Below are positions 24,888 to 33,369 of a stretch of 64,000 nt of DNA, piece by piece (within the stretch, counting starts at the first letter, position 1; each line of letters begins with the position of its first letter). Both the position numbers and the translations under genes were made by a program. A model generated the notes under the pieces. The model made no database searches. It was not told the origin of the DNA and saw nothing but the letters and a program-made list of their open reading frames with translations. The DNA is from Marispirochaeta sp. (GTDB taxonomy: Bacteria > Spirochaetota > Spirochaetia > JC444 > Marispirochaetaceae), in the NCBI RefSeq assembly GCF_963668165.1, contig NZ_OY764212.1, positions 1,116,001 to 1,180,000 of the forward strand. Reading direction: 5' to 3'.

Positions 24888-24953
24888 GAATATTCCTGAA
24901 TAAATGGAATTGTTCACCGCGGAGACCCGGGTCAGGGTTGCCGCGGTTTTTTT
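24843..24953 (+). promoter_or_regulatory. Ribosome-mediated attenuator (segments 1-4)
   Basis: Segment 1 is ACCACAGC (24843-24850) and pairs with segment 2, GCCGTGGT (24876-24883), at 7 of 8 positions. Segment 2 (CCGTGGT) also pairs fully, with one G-U, with segment 3, ACCGCGG (24916-24922); GGG 24872-24874 can extend this to CCC 24926-24928. Segment 3 pairs with segment 4, CCGCGGT, to form the terminator. A ribosome stalled on the Ala codons (24849-24866) covers segment 1 and frees 2 for 3, giving antitermination. A ribosome reaching the stop at 24885 covers segment 2 and lets 3:4 terminate. A 12-base palindrome at 24886-24897 can close the spacer. Confidence 0.72.
24916..24953 (+). terminator. 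Attenuator terminator
   Basis: The stem is ACCGCGG/CCGCGGT, with an inner G-ACCC/GGGTT helix around a GGGTCA loop. Seven T residues follow at 24947-24953. It lies 49 bases before the aminotransferase start and has no other gene to terminate. Confidence 0.85.
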
Positions 24954-25002
24954 ATACCCGCCCTGACACCATTCTCCCGGAAGAACAAAAAAGGAGAAGC
25001 AG

Positions 25003-26301
25003 ATGAGAAGACCGATTGTGTGGGACGGGGCAGGAGAACTGCGTTACGAAATCCGGGAGATAGTCCAGGTGGCACACCGCATTGCCGCTGCCGGACTTCC
25101 GGTGATTTATGAAAATATTGGCGACCCGGTTCAAAAAGGTGAATCAGTACCTTCCTGGATCAAAGATATTGTGGTCTCCCTGACCCGGCAGGATTCTTCG
25201 TATTGTTACACCGACAGCCAGGGAGATTATGCCACCAGGGAGTTCCTTGCCGCACAGGTCTCCGCCCGCGGAGGAGCCCGGATCGGTCCCGAAGACATCT
25301 ATTTTTTTAATGGTCTTGGCGACGCTGTAGCCAGGATATTCGGTTACCTGAAGCGGGAAGCCCGGGTCATAGGCCCCTCCCCGGCCTACTCCACCCTGTC
25401 TTCCGCGGAGGCTTCTCATTCGGGATACGAACACCTTACCTATCGCCTTGATCCGGATAATAACTGGATGCCCGATATCTCCGACATAGAGAACAAGGTC
25501 CGCTATAACCCGTCCATTGCCGGGATCCTGCTTATTAATCCCGATAATCCCACCGGGGCGGTTTATCCCCGGGAAATCATCACCGCCATGATCGATATTG
25601 CTAAACGTTACGACCTCTTTGTTATCTGCGATGAGACCTACGCGAATATCATCTACAATCAGGATCACAGTGTGGCCTTAAGCGATGTAATCGACGGGGT
25701 TCCCGGAATGGCGCTGCGAAGCATTTCCAAAGAATATCCGTGGCCGGGAGGACGCTGCGGATGGATTGAGGTCTACAACCAGAAACGGGACCCGGAGTTT
25801 GCCCGCTACATAACGAGTATCCTGGACGCAAAACGTCTGGAAGTCTGCTCAACGACTTTGCCCCAGATGTCAATCCCAAAGGTTTTTTCTGATTCCCGCT
25901 ATGCTGAACATCTGCGTACCCGCAACGCAATCTATGAACAGCGGGCCGAAGAAGCAGCCGCAATTCTCTCGTCGGTTCCGGGAATGAAGGTTGTTAAACC
26001 AAAGGGTGCCTTTTATATAACCGCTGTCTTTGAGGATGGATTACTTACCGGCAGCCAGAGTCTTCCCGTCGGCGTCCCTGCAGTACGGGAGTATCTGGAA
26101 ACGATCATCAGCCGGGTAGCTCCTGATAAGCGTTTTGTCTACTACCTTCTGGCATCTGCGGGAATCTGCGTTGTTCCCTTATCGGGGTTCTGCTGCGACC
26201 TGCCGGGGTTCCGGGCAACACTGCTGGAAAGCAACGACAATTTACGAAAGGAGACCTGGGAAAAAATCGCACACGCGGTACGACGTTACACCGGGGCTTG
26301 A
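25003..26301 (+). CDS. Class I/II PLP aminotransferase, probably alanine-forming
   Basis: The 432-residue fold-type I aminotransferase has N-P-D-N-P-T-G near 178, the C-D-E-T-Y-A-N motif near 212 with the PLP-ring Asp, and the Schiff-base Lys in S-I-S-K-E-Y-P-W-P-G-G-R near 243. An A-A-G-L segment and I-G-D-P appear in the N-terminal part, as in AlaT/AspC-like enzymes. AAAAGGAGAAG precedes the ATG. The leader upstream carries six Ala codons, so expression should rise when charged tRNA-Ala falls; this is the main argument that alanine is the product. Confidence 0.85.
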   Translation: MRRPIVWDGAGELRYEIREIVQVAHRIAAAGLPVIYENIGDPVQKGESVPSWIKDIVVSLTRQDSSYCYTDSQGDYATREFLAAQVSARGGARIGPEDIYFFNGLGDAVARIFGYLKREARVIGPSPAYSTLSSAEASHSGYEHLTYRLDPDNNWMPDISDIENKVRYNPSIAGILLINPDNPTGAVYPREIITAMIDIAKRYDLFVICDETYANIIYNQDHSVALSDVIDGVPGMALRSISKEYPWPGGRCGWIEVYNQKRDPEFARYITSILDAKRLEVCSTTLPQMSIPKVFSDSRYAEHLRTRNAIYEQRAEEAAAILSSVPGMKVVKPKGAFYITAVFEDGLLTGSQSLPVGVPAVREYLETIISRVAPDKRFVYYLLASAGICVVPLSGFCCDLPGFRATLLESNDNLRKETWEKIAHAVRRYTGA

Positions 26302-26326
26302 TCTGTTACGGCAGTATTCAGTAAGT

Positions 26327-26400
26327 TATGGGTACCTCTAAAAACGTGGTATTTTTACCATGGTCAAGGAGGAAAGAGTAGTTTTTAGAGGTGCCCTTAT
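26327..26400. repeat. R1 MITE-like repeat, short copy
   Basis: The 74-bp element has terminal inverted repeats: GGGTACCTCTAAAAAC on the left and GTTTTTAGAGGTGCCC on the right. It shares ACGTGGTATTTTT after the left end and AGAGTAGTTTT before the right end with the longer R1 copy at 60230-61742. It is an internally deleted version. It supplies an ATG (26360) and in-frame codons to the gene downstream. Confidence 0.75.
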
Positions 26401-26428
26401 AGTATGCACAGCAGAGGAGACTAACAAA

Positions 26429-27019
26429 GTGATTAAATCAGCCCTGGAAATTGCCCTGGAACGGACAAAAGGGATTGAAGTAGATAAAAAGCGTCTGGCC
26501 GCGCACGATAAAACTGAAGAAGGCAAGCGCCTTTCAGGTAAATTTCTGGCGGGGGACCTCAGCGCCAAAGAACTGGCTGCTGAACTTTCCGCTGCAAAAG
26601 GCGAGGAAGCCGCGTGGCTCAGGGAAGGTTGCTTTTCAGTGCTCGCAGCGAATCTAACTCTGCCCCAGGATGACAGCTATAAAGAACGCCTGGAGCGTGT
26701 ACAGGAAGGACTGGCGGCCGTTACCGGACAAAAGAAGCAGGTAAACTACCTTTTTGAACAGGTAGTCCAGTTCTTTGAACAGTATCTTGAAAACCAGGAA
26801 CAGCTTATCCAGGCCCTTGAAAAGCAGTTCGCCCCGCGTCTGCGCCAGAGGGAGCAAGAAATGGAGCGTCAGTTCGGACAGCGGGTAAGCCTTAATCCTG
26901 CCCAGGATCCGGAATTCGCCAAGATGCTGAAACAGCACATGGGAAAACTGGAAGCCCAGTACAGCGACGCCCTCAAACAGGCGAAAGAGCAGCTGCGATC
27001 CCTGTTTCAGTCCTCGTAA
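26429..27019 (+). CDS. Unknown coiled-coil protein
   Basis: About 196 residues from GTG 26429, which has GAGGAG 9 bases upstream. An in-frame ATG at 26360 would give 219 residues, but its first dozen codons lie inside an R1 repeat. The N-terminus (V-I-K-S-A-L-E-I-A-L-E-R-T-K-G-I) and the long charged helices after residue 110, rich in Gln and Glu, look like a coiled coil. There is no signal or membrane segment. The protein resembles small conserved spirochaete proteins of unknown role; I cannot name it with certainty. Confidence 0.7.
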   Translation: MIKSALEIALERTKGIEVDKKRLAAHDKTEEGKRLSGKFLAGDLSAKELAAELSAAKGEEAAWLREGCFSVLAANLTLPQDDSYKERLERVQEGLAAVTGQKKQVNYLFEQVVQFFEQYLENQEQLIQALEKQFAPRLRQREQEMERQFGQRVSLNPAQDPEFAKMLKQHMGKLEAQYSDALKQAKEQLRSLFQSS

Positions 27020-27026
27020 GCACAGT

Positions 27027-28385
27027 TTATCCGGCTTTTCGGTTTGCAAAGAAAACACCGGGAAGCCGGGTATAATATTCCAGGGAACGGTACAGACTCT
27101 TCAGGGATATCCTCTCGTCAACGCCGTGCAGCATTGCAGAAAACCGGTCCAGAGTCATTTCATCGCTAAAAATGGAAAATCCATAGACCCTGGTTCCCCG
27201 ACGGCGCCAGAAACGCCCGTCGGTGGCTCCGCTTATCAGTATCGGAGAAATACCCGCGTCGGGACAAACATCCCGCAGCAGCATTCGACTCGCCTGAAAC
27301 AACGGCCCCGATGCGGAGGATATGCCGGGGGGAAAATATTCCAGGACCTCAATCTCAACCTTGTTCTGCAATCCCCCAAGGACTGATCTTAACTGTTTCA
27401 AGACCGTATCAAGGTCCTCTCCCGGAATTATGCGAATATCCAGATCCATATGGGCTTCCCCGGGAATGACATTGATCTTGGATCCCCCTTGGAGAATTCC
27501 GATACTCAAAGTCGTACGGGAGGCGGCATGCAGCCAGCGGGCAGCTCCGGGGCTCCTTTGAAAAATCCTTGTAATTACCCTGTCCCTTATAAAAGGCAGA
27601 TTCAGCAGCAGCTCTTCGGTACAGGATCCTGCTGCTGCGCGAGACATATCGCGAAAGAGTGTACCCCCTCTATGGGGAAACCTTAGCCTGCGCAGTTTCC
27701 CGCCGGCCCGCAGCAATGTATCAACCGCGTTTTGACTGCCGAAGGGAATACTGCCGTGCCCTGAGATTCCCCGGGCTTTCAGCCGTATCCAGGCCACGCC
27801 CTTTTCGCCAATACCCATGGCGGCGTTTACGCCATTTCGACCAGGAATAAAAAATCCACCGATCTCCGAGACCATATAATCACAGGCAACCGTGTCCCAA
27901 TGCTCCTCGGTGAGCCAGCGTGCGCCACAGGTCCCCGAAGCCTCCTCATCGGCCAGGGCCAGAAACAGCAGATCGCCGGGAAATGGCCCGTGCTTTGTTA
28001 CCGCTTCGGCAAAACCCACTGCCTGGGATGCGGTCATATTCAGCATATCCACCGTACCGCGGCCCCAGATCTCACCGTCAACAAGTTCTGCGCCAAAGGG
28101 ATCCCTCTGCCAGTCCGTGGCCTTCGCGGGAACAACATCCGTGTGACCCATAAAAGCCAAAGCCGGCGCGGCGGGATCGCTTCCCGGAATTCTGAGGACA
28201 AGACTGCCCCGTCCGGGAACCTTTTCAAGGATATCAGCCTGCAGACCGTAGCCTGAAAAAAAGCGCTTTAAGGTTTCAGCGGAGCGGGATTCATCCGCTC
28301 CGGACCCGTCGTTTACACATGCGTTTTTAATAAGCTCCTGTAAAAGCCGGACCAGGATCTCCCGGGGGTTCCTAATGCGATCCAT
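27027..28385 (-). CDS. M20-family metallopeptidase/deacylase
   Basis: The 452-residue protein has the M20 metal-site motifs: G-H-T-D-V-V near 80, the catalytic D-E-E-A-S-G-T-C-G-A segment near 148, and a final H-G-V-D-E near 425. An inserted dimerisation domain contains G-H-G-S-I-P. It resembles CPG70/PM20D1-type carboxypeptidase or N-acyl-amino-acid hydrolases. Its start overlaps the end of the upstream protease gene by 14 bases, so the pair is an operon. Confidence 0.88.
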   Translation of the reverse strand: MDRIRNPREILVRLLQELIKNACVNDGSGADESRSAETLKRFFSGYGLQADILEKVPGRGSLVLRIPGSDPAAPALAFMGHTDVVPAKATDWQRDPFGAELVDGEIWGRGTVDMLNMTASQAVGFAEAVTKHGPFPGDLLFLALADEEASGTCGARWLTEEHWDTVACDYMVSEIGGFFIPGRNGVNAAMGIGEKGVAWIRLKARGISGHGSIPFGSQNAVDTLLRAGGKLRRLRFPHRGGTLFRDMSRAAAGSCTEELLLNLPFIRDRVITRIFQRSPGAARWLHAASRTTLSIGILQGGSKINVIPGEAHMDLDIRIIPGEDLDTVLKQLRSVLGGLQNKVEIEVLEYFPPGISSASGPLFQASRMLLRDVCPDAGISPILISGATDGRFWRRRGTRVYGFSIFSDEMTLDRFSAMLHGVDERISLKSLYRSLEYYTRLPGVFFANRKAG

Positions 28386-30015
28386 CGATTATTTTCAGCC
28401 ACGAAGGAGGAACCATGGTTACCGGCAGGATAAAGGCCAGCTTTCCCTCTCCATCGCTGTAGATTGAGACGGGGATTCCCAGGAGCTCACCGAAGGCATC
28501 GAAAACAGCACCACCGGAGTTTCCGAAGGAGATCTCCGCGTCTGTCTTGATATAAGTGCCAATGGGAGTCTTTTCAAAACCCGAGAGAATCCCCCGGGTA
28601 AGGGTAACAGGAACCCTTGATCCGGCACCACCGTTAGATGGATAACCAAGAATGGAGAGGGGCTGCCCCAGTCGCAGACGGTTTGCATCACCCAATCGGA
28701 AAAAGGGAAACCGGTAATTTGCCGGGATCGGCTGACCGTAGCGGCCGGAGTTGATCTTTACAAGGGCCAGGTCCAGCTCTTCGTCATAGCGGACAACCTC
28801 TCCGCGGAACATCTCCTGAGGCGGAATGTGTTGATTAAGCGTGGCTGCGATGTAAACATCCCCGGATGGTTTGTTTTCCGCATCCCTTACAACATGCCAG
28901 TTGGTCAGCAGATACCCGTCGGAAGAGACAAGACTGCCGGAGCCGCGGCCCTGCTTGCCGATTACCTCCACAGTTGCCCCAACTGCGTGCTGCACAGGAT
29001 CATCGGGGTCCGGAATGGGAGACAGAACAAGCAGATCCTCAGGCGGCGATGCTTCCTTCGAACTCTTCATGGTAAAGGCAACAGGAAACTTGTCTGCCAC
29101 CTGATCAACAACAAGAACATGGTAGGTACCGGTCCGGAAGGAGGGAGAGGAGTCCCTGTCAATTACAATGGATTCCCGTCCCAGCAGACTTTCGCTTCTA
29201 TACTCAGCATTTTCAGGGGTCAGGCCGGGGTTGTCATAGGCGATAAAAAGATCGATATCCCCTGTGGTATCGCTGATATCTATTCTCAAGGAGGAATCCC
29301 AACTGGCAGTCCGGACAGCATAAAGCTTCATCATACCCTCGTCGGGCTTAAGAATCCCCGAGATCTCATCTCCCGATGAGATCCGTTCAGCTACCGGGAC
29401 GCTCTTATATTCCACCATAAGGGAAAACCCGATCTGATCCATATACCGACCGTTATGACGGGGCGGCCGTTCCCGCTGATAGGCTACATCAAGATAGTAC
29501 TCACCATCGTAGAGTCCCTCGTCTCCGAAACGGGACAGCACAAGGGTTTCGTTATAATCATCACTGATAGCCTTGGCGTCTACCATGGCATAGTCGACAA
29601 TATCAGCACCGTGACGAACAAAAAGATCAAGATCACCCTGGGCATTCTGAAGAGAAATAACTACCCGCATTGCTTCCGGAGGAACATGAAAGCGATAGGT
29701 GGTGTAATTTATTCCGGAGGACAGGTCTACAATTCCTCTAACCCGCCTCCCGGAGTCCAGCAAAGGGGGCAGGATCGGATCAGCTTGAAATTCAGGCTGC
29801 TCTCCGGAGGATTCCGCCTCTTCCTCCAGCGGCTCTCCGGTTTCGGTTTCGCCTTCCGGAGCCGAAAGAGAACCGGGCTCAATGAACATCGGAAGCGGCC
29901 CTTCCTCCTGTTCCTGTGCTCCCAGGGGCTGAAGAAACATACCAAGTCCAAGAAAAAATAAGCAGACTATATATACCAAAGATCCAGTATAGTCGCAGGA
30001 AAAACGGGTATTCAC
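28372..30015 (-). CDS. Exported trypsin-like serine protease with pre-peptidase domains
   Basis: 547 residues from GTG 30015, which has GGGAG 7 bases upstream. An N-terminal hydrophobic segment ends at L-G-A-Q (signal peptide or anchor), followed by an acidic Glu/Pro-rich linker. Two PPC-like beta domains (Q-G-D-L-D-L-F-V and T-G-D-I-D-L-F-I) come next. The C-terminal trypsin-like domain shows L-T-N-W-H-V-V (His), D-L-A-L-V (Asp) and F-G-N-S-G-G-A-V (Ser). It most likely works in the periplasm or outside the cell. No PDZ domain is seen, so it is not a typical DegP. Confidence 0.85.
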   Translation of the reverse strand: MNTRFSCDYTGSLVYIVCLFFLGLGMFLQPLGAQEQEEGPLPMFIEPGSLSAPEGETETGEPLEEEAESSGEQPEFQADPILPPLLDSGRRVRGIVDLSSGINYTTYRFHVPPEAMRVVISLQNAQGDLDLFVRHGADIVDYAMVDAKAISDDYNETLVLSRFGDEGLYDGEYYLDVAYQRERPPRHNGRYMDQIGFSLMVEYKSVPVAERISSGDEISGILKPDEGMMKLYAVRTASWDSSLRIDISDTTGDIDLFIAYDNPGLTPENAEYRSESLLGRESIVIDRDSSPSFRTGTYHVLVVDQVADKFPVAFTMKSSKEASPPEDLLVLSPIPDPDDPVQHAVGATVEVIGKQGRGSGSLVSSDGYLLTNWHVVRDAENKPSGDVYIAATLNQHIPPQEMFRGEVVRYDEELDLALVKINSGRYGQPIPANYRFPFFRLGDANRLRLGQPLSILGYPSNGGAGSRVPVTLTRGILSGFEKTPIGTYIKTDAEISFGNSGGAVFDAFGELLGIPVSIYSDGEGKLAFILPVTMVPPSWLKIIDGSH

Positions 30016-30234
30016 AATGAATGATCTCCCGGAAAAAGATGTTGATAGCCAACATAGTAGCACAACAAACCGAAAAATGCACAGTGATCCCCGACATCCC
30101 GCTGTGTGGTCGACGATGAAAAACTTTTGTGAGAATCAGGTACCTGAGCAGTTAATCTGGAATCAGCAGGATGGAAAGCTTGCAACCAACAGGCAAGGTG
30201 CTATATAAAGGAACACACAGGAGGTCGCGACAGC

Positions 30235-31314
30235 ATGAAGAAGGTAGGAATTATCAGTTCCGGTGCCTGGGGTACAGCCCTGGGTAAAATAATTGCCGAA
30301 CTGGGCAATGAAGTTGTTATGTGGGACTTCATGAAGGATGTCGTCGACGACATTAATAACAATAATACAAACGGACGGTATCTTCTTGGCGTCAAGCTTC
30401 CGCCTAATATGCGGGCCTCCACTGATATTGCACGAGCAGCTTCGGACAAGGATTTCATAATCATCGCCACCCCGTCGCTCTATATGATCGATTCGGTTAA
30501 AGAGATCGCCGGGTTCTCAGGGATTAAAGACGGCAGTACCTTTATTGCAGTTGTAACAAAGGGATTTATTTCCGGCAGCGAGGGATCAAAGTTGCTGATT
30601 GAGGCCATCGAGGAGTTTCTTCCCGAATCATATACGAATAACCTTGTCTATATATCCGGACCCAGCCATGCCGAGGAGGTTTCCCGGGGAAAACTAACCG
30701 GTCTGATCGCCGCCTGCCCCAACGGGCGCAACGCCATACGTTTTCGGGAACTCCTGACCGGATCTACACTGATGGTTTTTCCTTCCCTTGATATAGTCGG
30801 TGTACAGACCTGCGGTGCCGTTAAAAATGTCGTGGCCATTGCCTTTGGTATGCTGGACGCCCTTATGGAGTTTTCCGACGGCTTTGGAGACAACACTGAA
30901 TCCCTGCTGCTGGCGGCGGGATTGAACGAGATCCAGCTGCTGGGGACTGCCCTGGGCTCTACTCACCCCGAAACCTTTACCTCCATTGCCGGGGTGGGCG
31001 ATCTGGACGTAACCTGCCGCAGCCGCCACGGCAGAAATCGCCGCTTCGGCCACGAGATCATAAAGGACCGGATACTGGCCCGGTTTGAAGACCTGGACGA
31101 TCTTATCAAAAACATAGCCAGTATCGGCTTTCTGCCGGAAGGCGCGGTGGCCGCGAAGTTTGTTCATGAAATAGCCCGGCAGCGGAAACTCAAGCTGCCG
31201 ATTTGTGAAACAGTCTACTCCATTCTGAACTGTGAGGTTAACCCTTCCCAGGCAGTCTCCAGAATGGTGGAAAACCTAGGCGGGGCATTGACCCAGGAGA
31301 TCGCAGAGCCGTAA
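30235..31314 (+). CDS. gpsA: Glycerol-3-phosphate dehydrogenase [NAD(P)+]
   Basis: The 359-residue protein has the motif I-S-S-G-A-W-G-T-A-L-G-K at the N-terminus, V-T-K-G-F near 100, S-G-P-S-H-A-E-E-V near 139 and A-V-K-N-V-V-A-I-A-F-G near 191 with the catalytic Lys. The canonical G-V-G-D-L-D-V-T-C-R-S-R-H-G-R-N-R segment follows near 256. It makes sn-glycerol-3-phosphate for phospholipids. ACAGGAGG lies 12 bases before the ATG. A second, divergent paralogue is encoded at 10603. Confidence 0.92.
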   Translation: MKKVGIISSGAWGTALGKIIAELGNEVVMWDFMKDVVDDINNNNTNGRYLLGVKLPPNMRASTDIARAASDKDFIIIATPSLYMIDSVKEIAGFSGIKDGSTFIAVVTKGFISGSEGSKLLIEAIEEFLPESYTNNLVYISGPSHAEEVSRGKLTGLIAACPNGRNAIRFRELLTGSTLMVFPSLDIVGVQTCGAVKNVVAIAFGMLDALMEFSDGFGDNTESLLLAAGLNEIQLLGTALGSTHPETFTSIAGVGDLDVTCRSRHGRNRRFGHEIIKDRILARFEDLDDLIKNIASIGFLPEGAVAAKFVHEIARQRKLKLPICETVYSILNCEVNPSQAVSRMVENLGGALTQEIAEP

Positions 31315-31345
31315 CCTTGGGGTAGACAAGGGCTTTTGCTTTTTG
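31315..31345 (+). terminator. Weak terminator after gpsA
   Basis: CCTTG and CAAGG form a 5-bp stem with a 7-base loop, followed by GCTTTTGCTTTTT. It ends just upstream of the tRNA-Cys gene. Confidence 0.4.
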
Positions 31346-31369
31346 GTATCTTTTGCACCTGATTATTAC

Positions 31370-31440
31370 GGCGCCGTACCCAAGTGGTAAGGGAGAGGTC
31401 TGCAAAACCTTTATGCAGCGGTTCGAATCCGCTCGGCGCC
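31370..31440 (+). tRNA. tRNA-Cys (GCA)
   Basis: The 71-nt gene folds completely: acceptor GGCGCCG/CGGCGCC, a short D arm with A-A-G-T-G-G-T-A-A, an anticodon stem G-A-G-G-T paired with A-C-C-T-T around CTGCAAA (anticodon GCA), and a T arm with GGTTCGAATCC. The CCA end is not encoded. A factor-independent terminator follows 12 bases later. Confidence 0.95.
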
Positions 31441-31452
31441 TTTATGCTCAGT

Positions 31453-31482
31453 AAAAACCGGACAACAGTCCGGTTTTTTTTT
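31453..31482 (+). terminator. Terminator of the tRNA-Cys gene
   Basis: AAAACCGGAC and GTCCGGTTTT form the stem with an AACA loop, and the T-run continues for nine residues. Confidence 0.9.
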
Positions 31483-31490
31483 CACCATAT

Positions 31491-31600
31491 CTGCAAGGCG
31501 GTGGCCTCCGGCCATCCGCTCGGCGACTTTCCAGCCCGCAATAGCGGGCCTTTCATCATTACTGCAAGGCGGGCGGCCACAGGCCTATCCGCTCGGCAGC
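31491..31600. repeat. Two imperfect hairpin repeats downstream of tRNA-Cys
   Basis: CTGCAAGGCGG, a GGCC-nnn-GGCC core and ATCCGCTCGGC occur twice (31491-31527 and 31562-31600). Both can fold GCGG..GGCC against GGCC..CCGC while the loop and bulge differ. Between them is a further perfect stem, GCCCGC-AATA-GCGGGC at 31534-31549. The pieces CTGCAA and ATCCGCTCGGC also occur in the tRNA itself. No gene is present in 31441-31717. Confidence 0.55.
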
Positions 31601-31717
31601 TTTTTTGCCATCTCCCCTGGTTTTGAATAAATTATTACAAGGAAGAGTTACTTCACAGCCTGTAGATACGCATCTCCTTTTGTTACTTCCATCCCATACG
31701 CAAAGGAGAGTAAAAGT

Positions 31718-32203
31718 ATGGCAAGCGAAAAACTGATCGGATTTCTGCAGCAGAACCATGTGCATTTTGAGACCGCCCACCATTTCGAGAACTACACAGC
31801 CCAGGAAACAGCCGCGTCCGCGCATGTAAAGGGGAGGGAATTCGCCAAAAGCGTTGTGGTCATGCTGGACGGCGAACCTGTTATGGCGGTGCTGCCTGCC
31901 GACTGCAAGGTCGACCTGAAGCGGCTGAAACAGCTCACCGGGGCAAAACAGGCATCCATTGCCCATGAAGAGGAGTTTTCCTACATGTTTCCCGACTGCA
32001 GCGTGGGCGCGATGCCGCCTTTCGGGAACCTCTACCATGTACCTGTTATCGCGGATTCGGACTTAATGAAAGACGAGACAATTACCTTCAATGCCGGGAA
32101 CCACACCGAGGCAATCAGGATGGCCGCAGCGGATTACTCCAGACTGGTCCATCCCCGGATAGCGAATATCCACAGGCGCCGCTTCAGTTCCTTTCTCAGG
32201 TAG
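31718..32203 (+). CDS. YbaK/EbsC-type aminoacyl-tRNA deacylase-like protein
   Basis: The 161-residue protein covers the YbaK/ProX domain: F-A-K-S-V-V-V near residue 43 with the conserved Lys, L-T-G-A-K-Q-A near 68, and G-A-M-P-P-F-G near 94. Relatives deacylate mischarged tRNAs such as Cys-tRNA(Pro) or Ala-tRNA(Pro). AAAGGAG precedes the start. It lies next to tRNA-Cys, which may be coincidental. The last 8 bases overlap the convergent isomerase gene. Confidence 0.85.
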   Translation: MASEKLIGFLQQNHVHFETAHHFENYTAQETAASAHVKGREFAKSVVVMLDGEPVMAVLPADCKVDLKRLKQLTGAKQASIAHEEEFSYMFPDCSVGAMPPFGNLYHVPVIADSDLMKDETITFNAGNHTEAIRMAAADYSRLVHPRIANIHRRRFSSFLR

Positions 32204-33281
32204 CTTCCGGAAGGCACTCAAGAAGCTTCACGGTTTTTCCGGGATCGGCTTCGATACTCCGGTCCCGAACCTCAGCGGGAACGAAGAGTGCGGCGCAGGG
32301 AGCAAGGGGCACCCCGCCCAGACTGCCCTTCCCTTCCAGGCAGAGCACGATGGAGAAGCTGTCATCAGCCTTCAGTCCGTCTTGCCCGCTGACAGCGTGG
32401 TAGTTTACCCGAAAAGGCATGCCCATCTTCGGCGCGGTAAGGGAAAGACTCATCTCACCGGCTTTGTGCAAAGGACAGGTGCCGATAAAGCTCCCTTTAA
32501 GTTCTTCCAGGGTATATGTTGTGTAATCGAACATCTCCAGCATGGCGTCGAATCCGGCCCCCAGGTGACAAGCCTCCTGTGACAGAACCCGTCCTTTGGG
32601 AGTAATCCGTTCGGGGCGCAGGGTAAGGTCCGTCGGTTCCTGGGCCTCAAGCAGGAAACAGCCCGGTCCAATGGCGTGGGGAATGCCGCCGGGGACTGCC
32701 ATGATGTCTCCCGGCTGCACCGGAATCTTATGCAGGCAGCTGATCATTCCCTGGATATCCTGGGCTTCAAAAATACGACGCCATTTCTGCTTTGTAACTC
32801 CCGGCTTAAAACCAAAGAGCACATAAGGCTCCTCCCCGTCGATCTCCCGTCCCCCCAGGATTACCCAGAACTCGCTTTTTCCGAAGGGAGAATTAAAAAA
32901 GCGCATAGAGTCCTTCCGGTCAGGATGCGCCTGGATAGTCAGGCGCTCTGCGGAGTCGATAAGCTTGACGAGTAATGCAGGGTCATTGCCGAAGCGCTGG
33001 ACATGCTTGTTCCCCAAAAACGCGGCAGGATCTTCCTCAATCAGGCTCTTCAAGCTGACTGATACATGACCGCCTGCTGCAGAAACACGGCTTAAACCTT
33101 CATCCGGGATGTGCTCCCGTCCCGGGCTCTTTGCTTTAACTGTTGAGGCTATCCAGGATTCGGGATACTCACCGTCCTCAGGATTTTCTACGCCATAAAC
33201 GGCATCAAGCATCCTGCCGCCAAAATATGTGCGCCATACCCGGGTCGGGTCTACAGCTACCGGTTTCTGTACTATTGCCAT
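32196..33281 (-). CDS. manA: Mannose-6-phosphate isomerase, class I
   Basis: The 361-residue type I phosphomannose isomerase has the zinc-site motif Q-A-H-P-D-R near residue 113 and G-G-I-P-H-A-I-G-P-G near 190, with a C-terminal cupin. It interconverts mannose-6-phosphate and fructose-6-phosphate. I start at ATG 33281, which has GGGAG 7 bases upstream; a GTG 11 codons earlier has no ribosome site. Confidence 0.88.
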   Translation of the reverse strand: MAIVQKPVAVDPTRVWRTYFGGRMLDAVYGVENPEDGEYPESWIASTVKAKSPGREHIPDEGLSRVSAAGGHVSVSLKSLIEEDPAAFLGNKHVQRFGNDPALLVKLIDSAERLTIQAHPDRKDSMRFFNSPFGKSEFWVILGGREIDGEEPYVLFGFKPGVTKQKWRRIFEAQDIQGMISCLHKIPVQPGDIMAVPGGIPHAIGPGCFLLEAQEPTDLTLRPERITPKGRVLSQEACHLGAGFDAMLEMFDYTTYTLEELKGSFIGTCPLHKAGEMSLSLTAPKMGMPFRVNYHAVSGQDGLKADDSFSIVLCLEGKGSLGGVPLAPCAALFVPAEVRDRSIEADPGKTVKLLECLPEAT

Positions 33282-33369
33282 GCCTGAGCTCCCTGGATCG
33301 ATAATTCCTGCCACGAGAGTATCGCAAATCGCAATAACTGGGAATAAGCCTCATGCCGAAGAAAACGCA

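Noticed and set aside
24807..25002. Riboswitch or T-box in front of the aminotransferase
   Set aside because: No T-box or known aptamer signature is visible, whereas an Ala-rich leader frame with trp-like pairing explains the structure.
29727..29951. Short frames inside the protease linker region
   Set aside because: Products of the biased Glu/Pro-rich coding sequence read in other frames.
30017..30208. 63-codon frame between the protease and gpsA genes
   Set aside because: It starts 2 bases from the divergent GTG start, has no ribosome-binding site and no recognisable composition.
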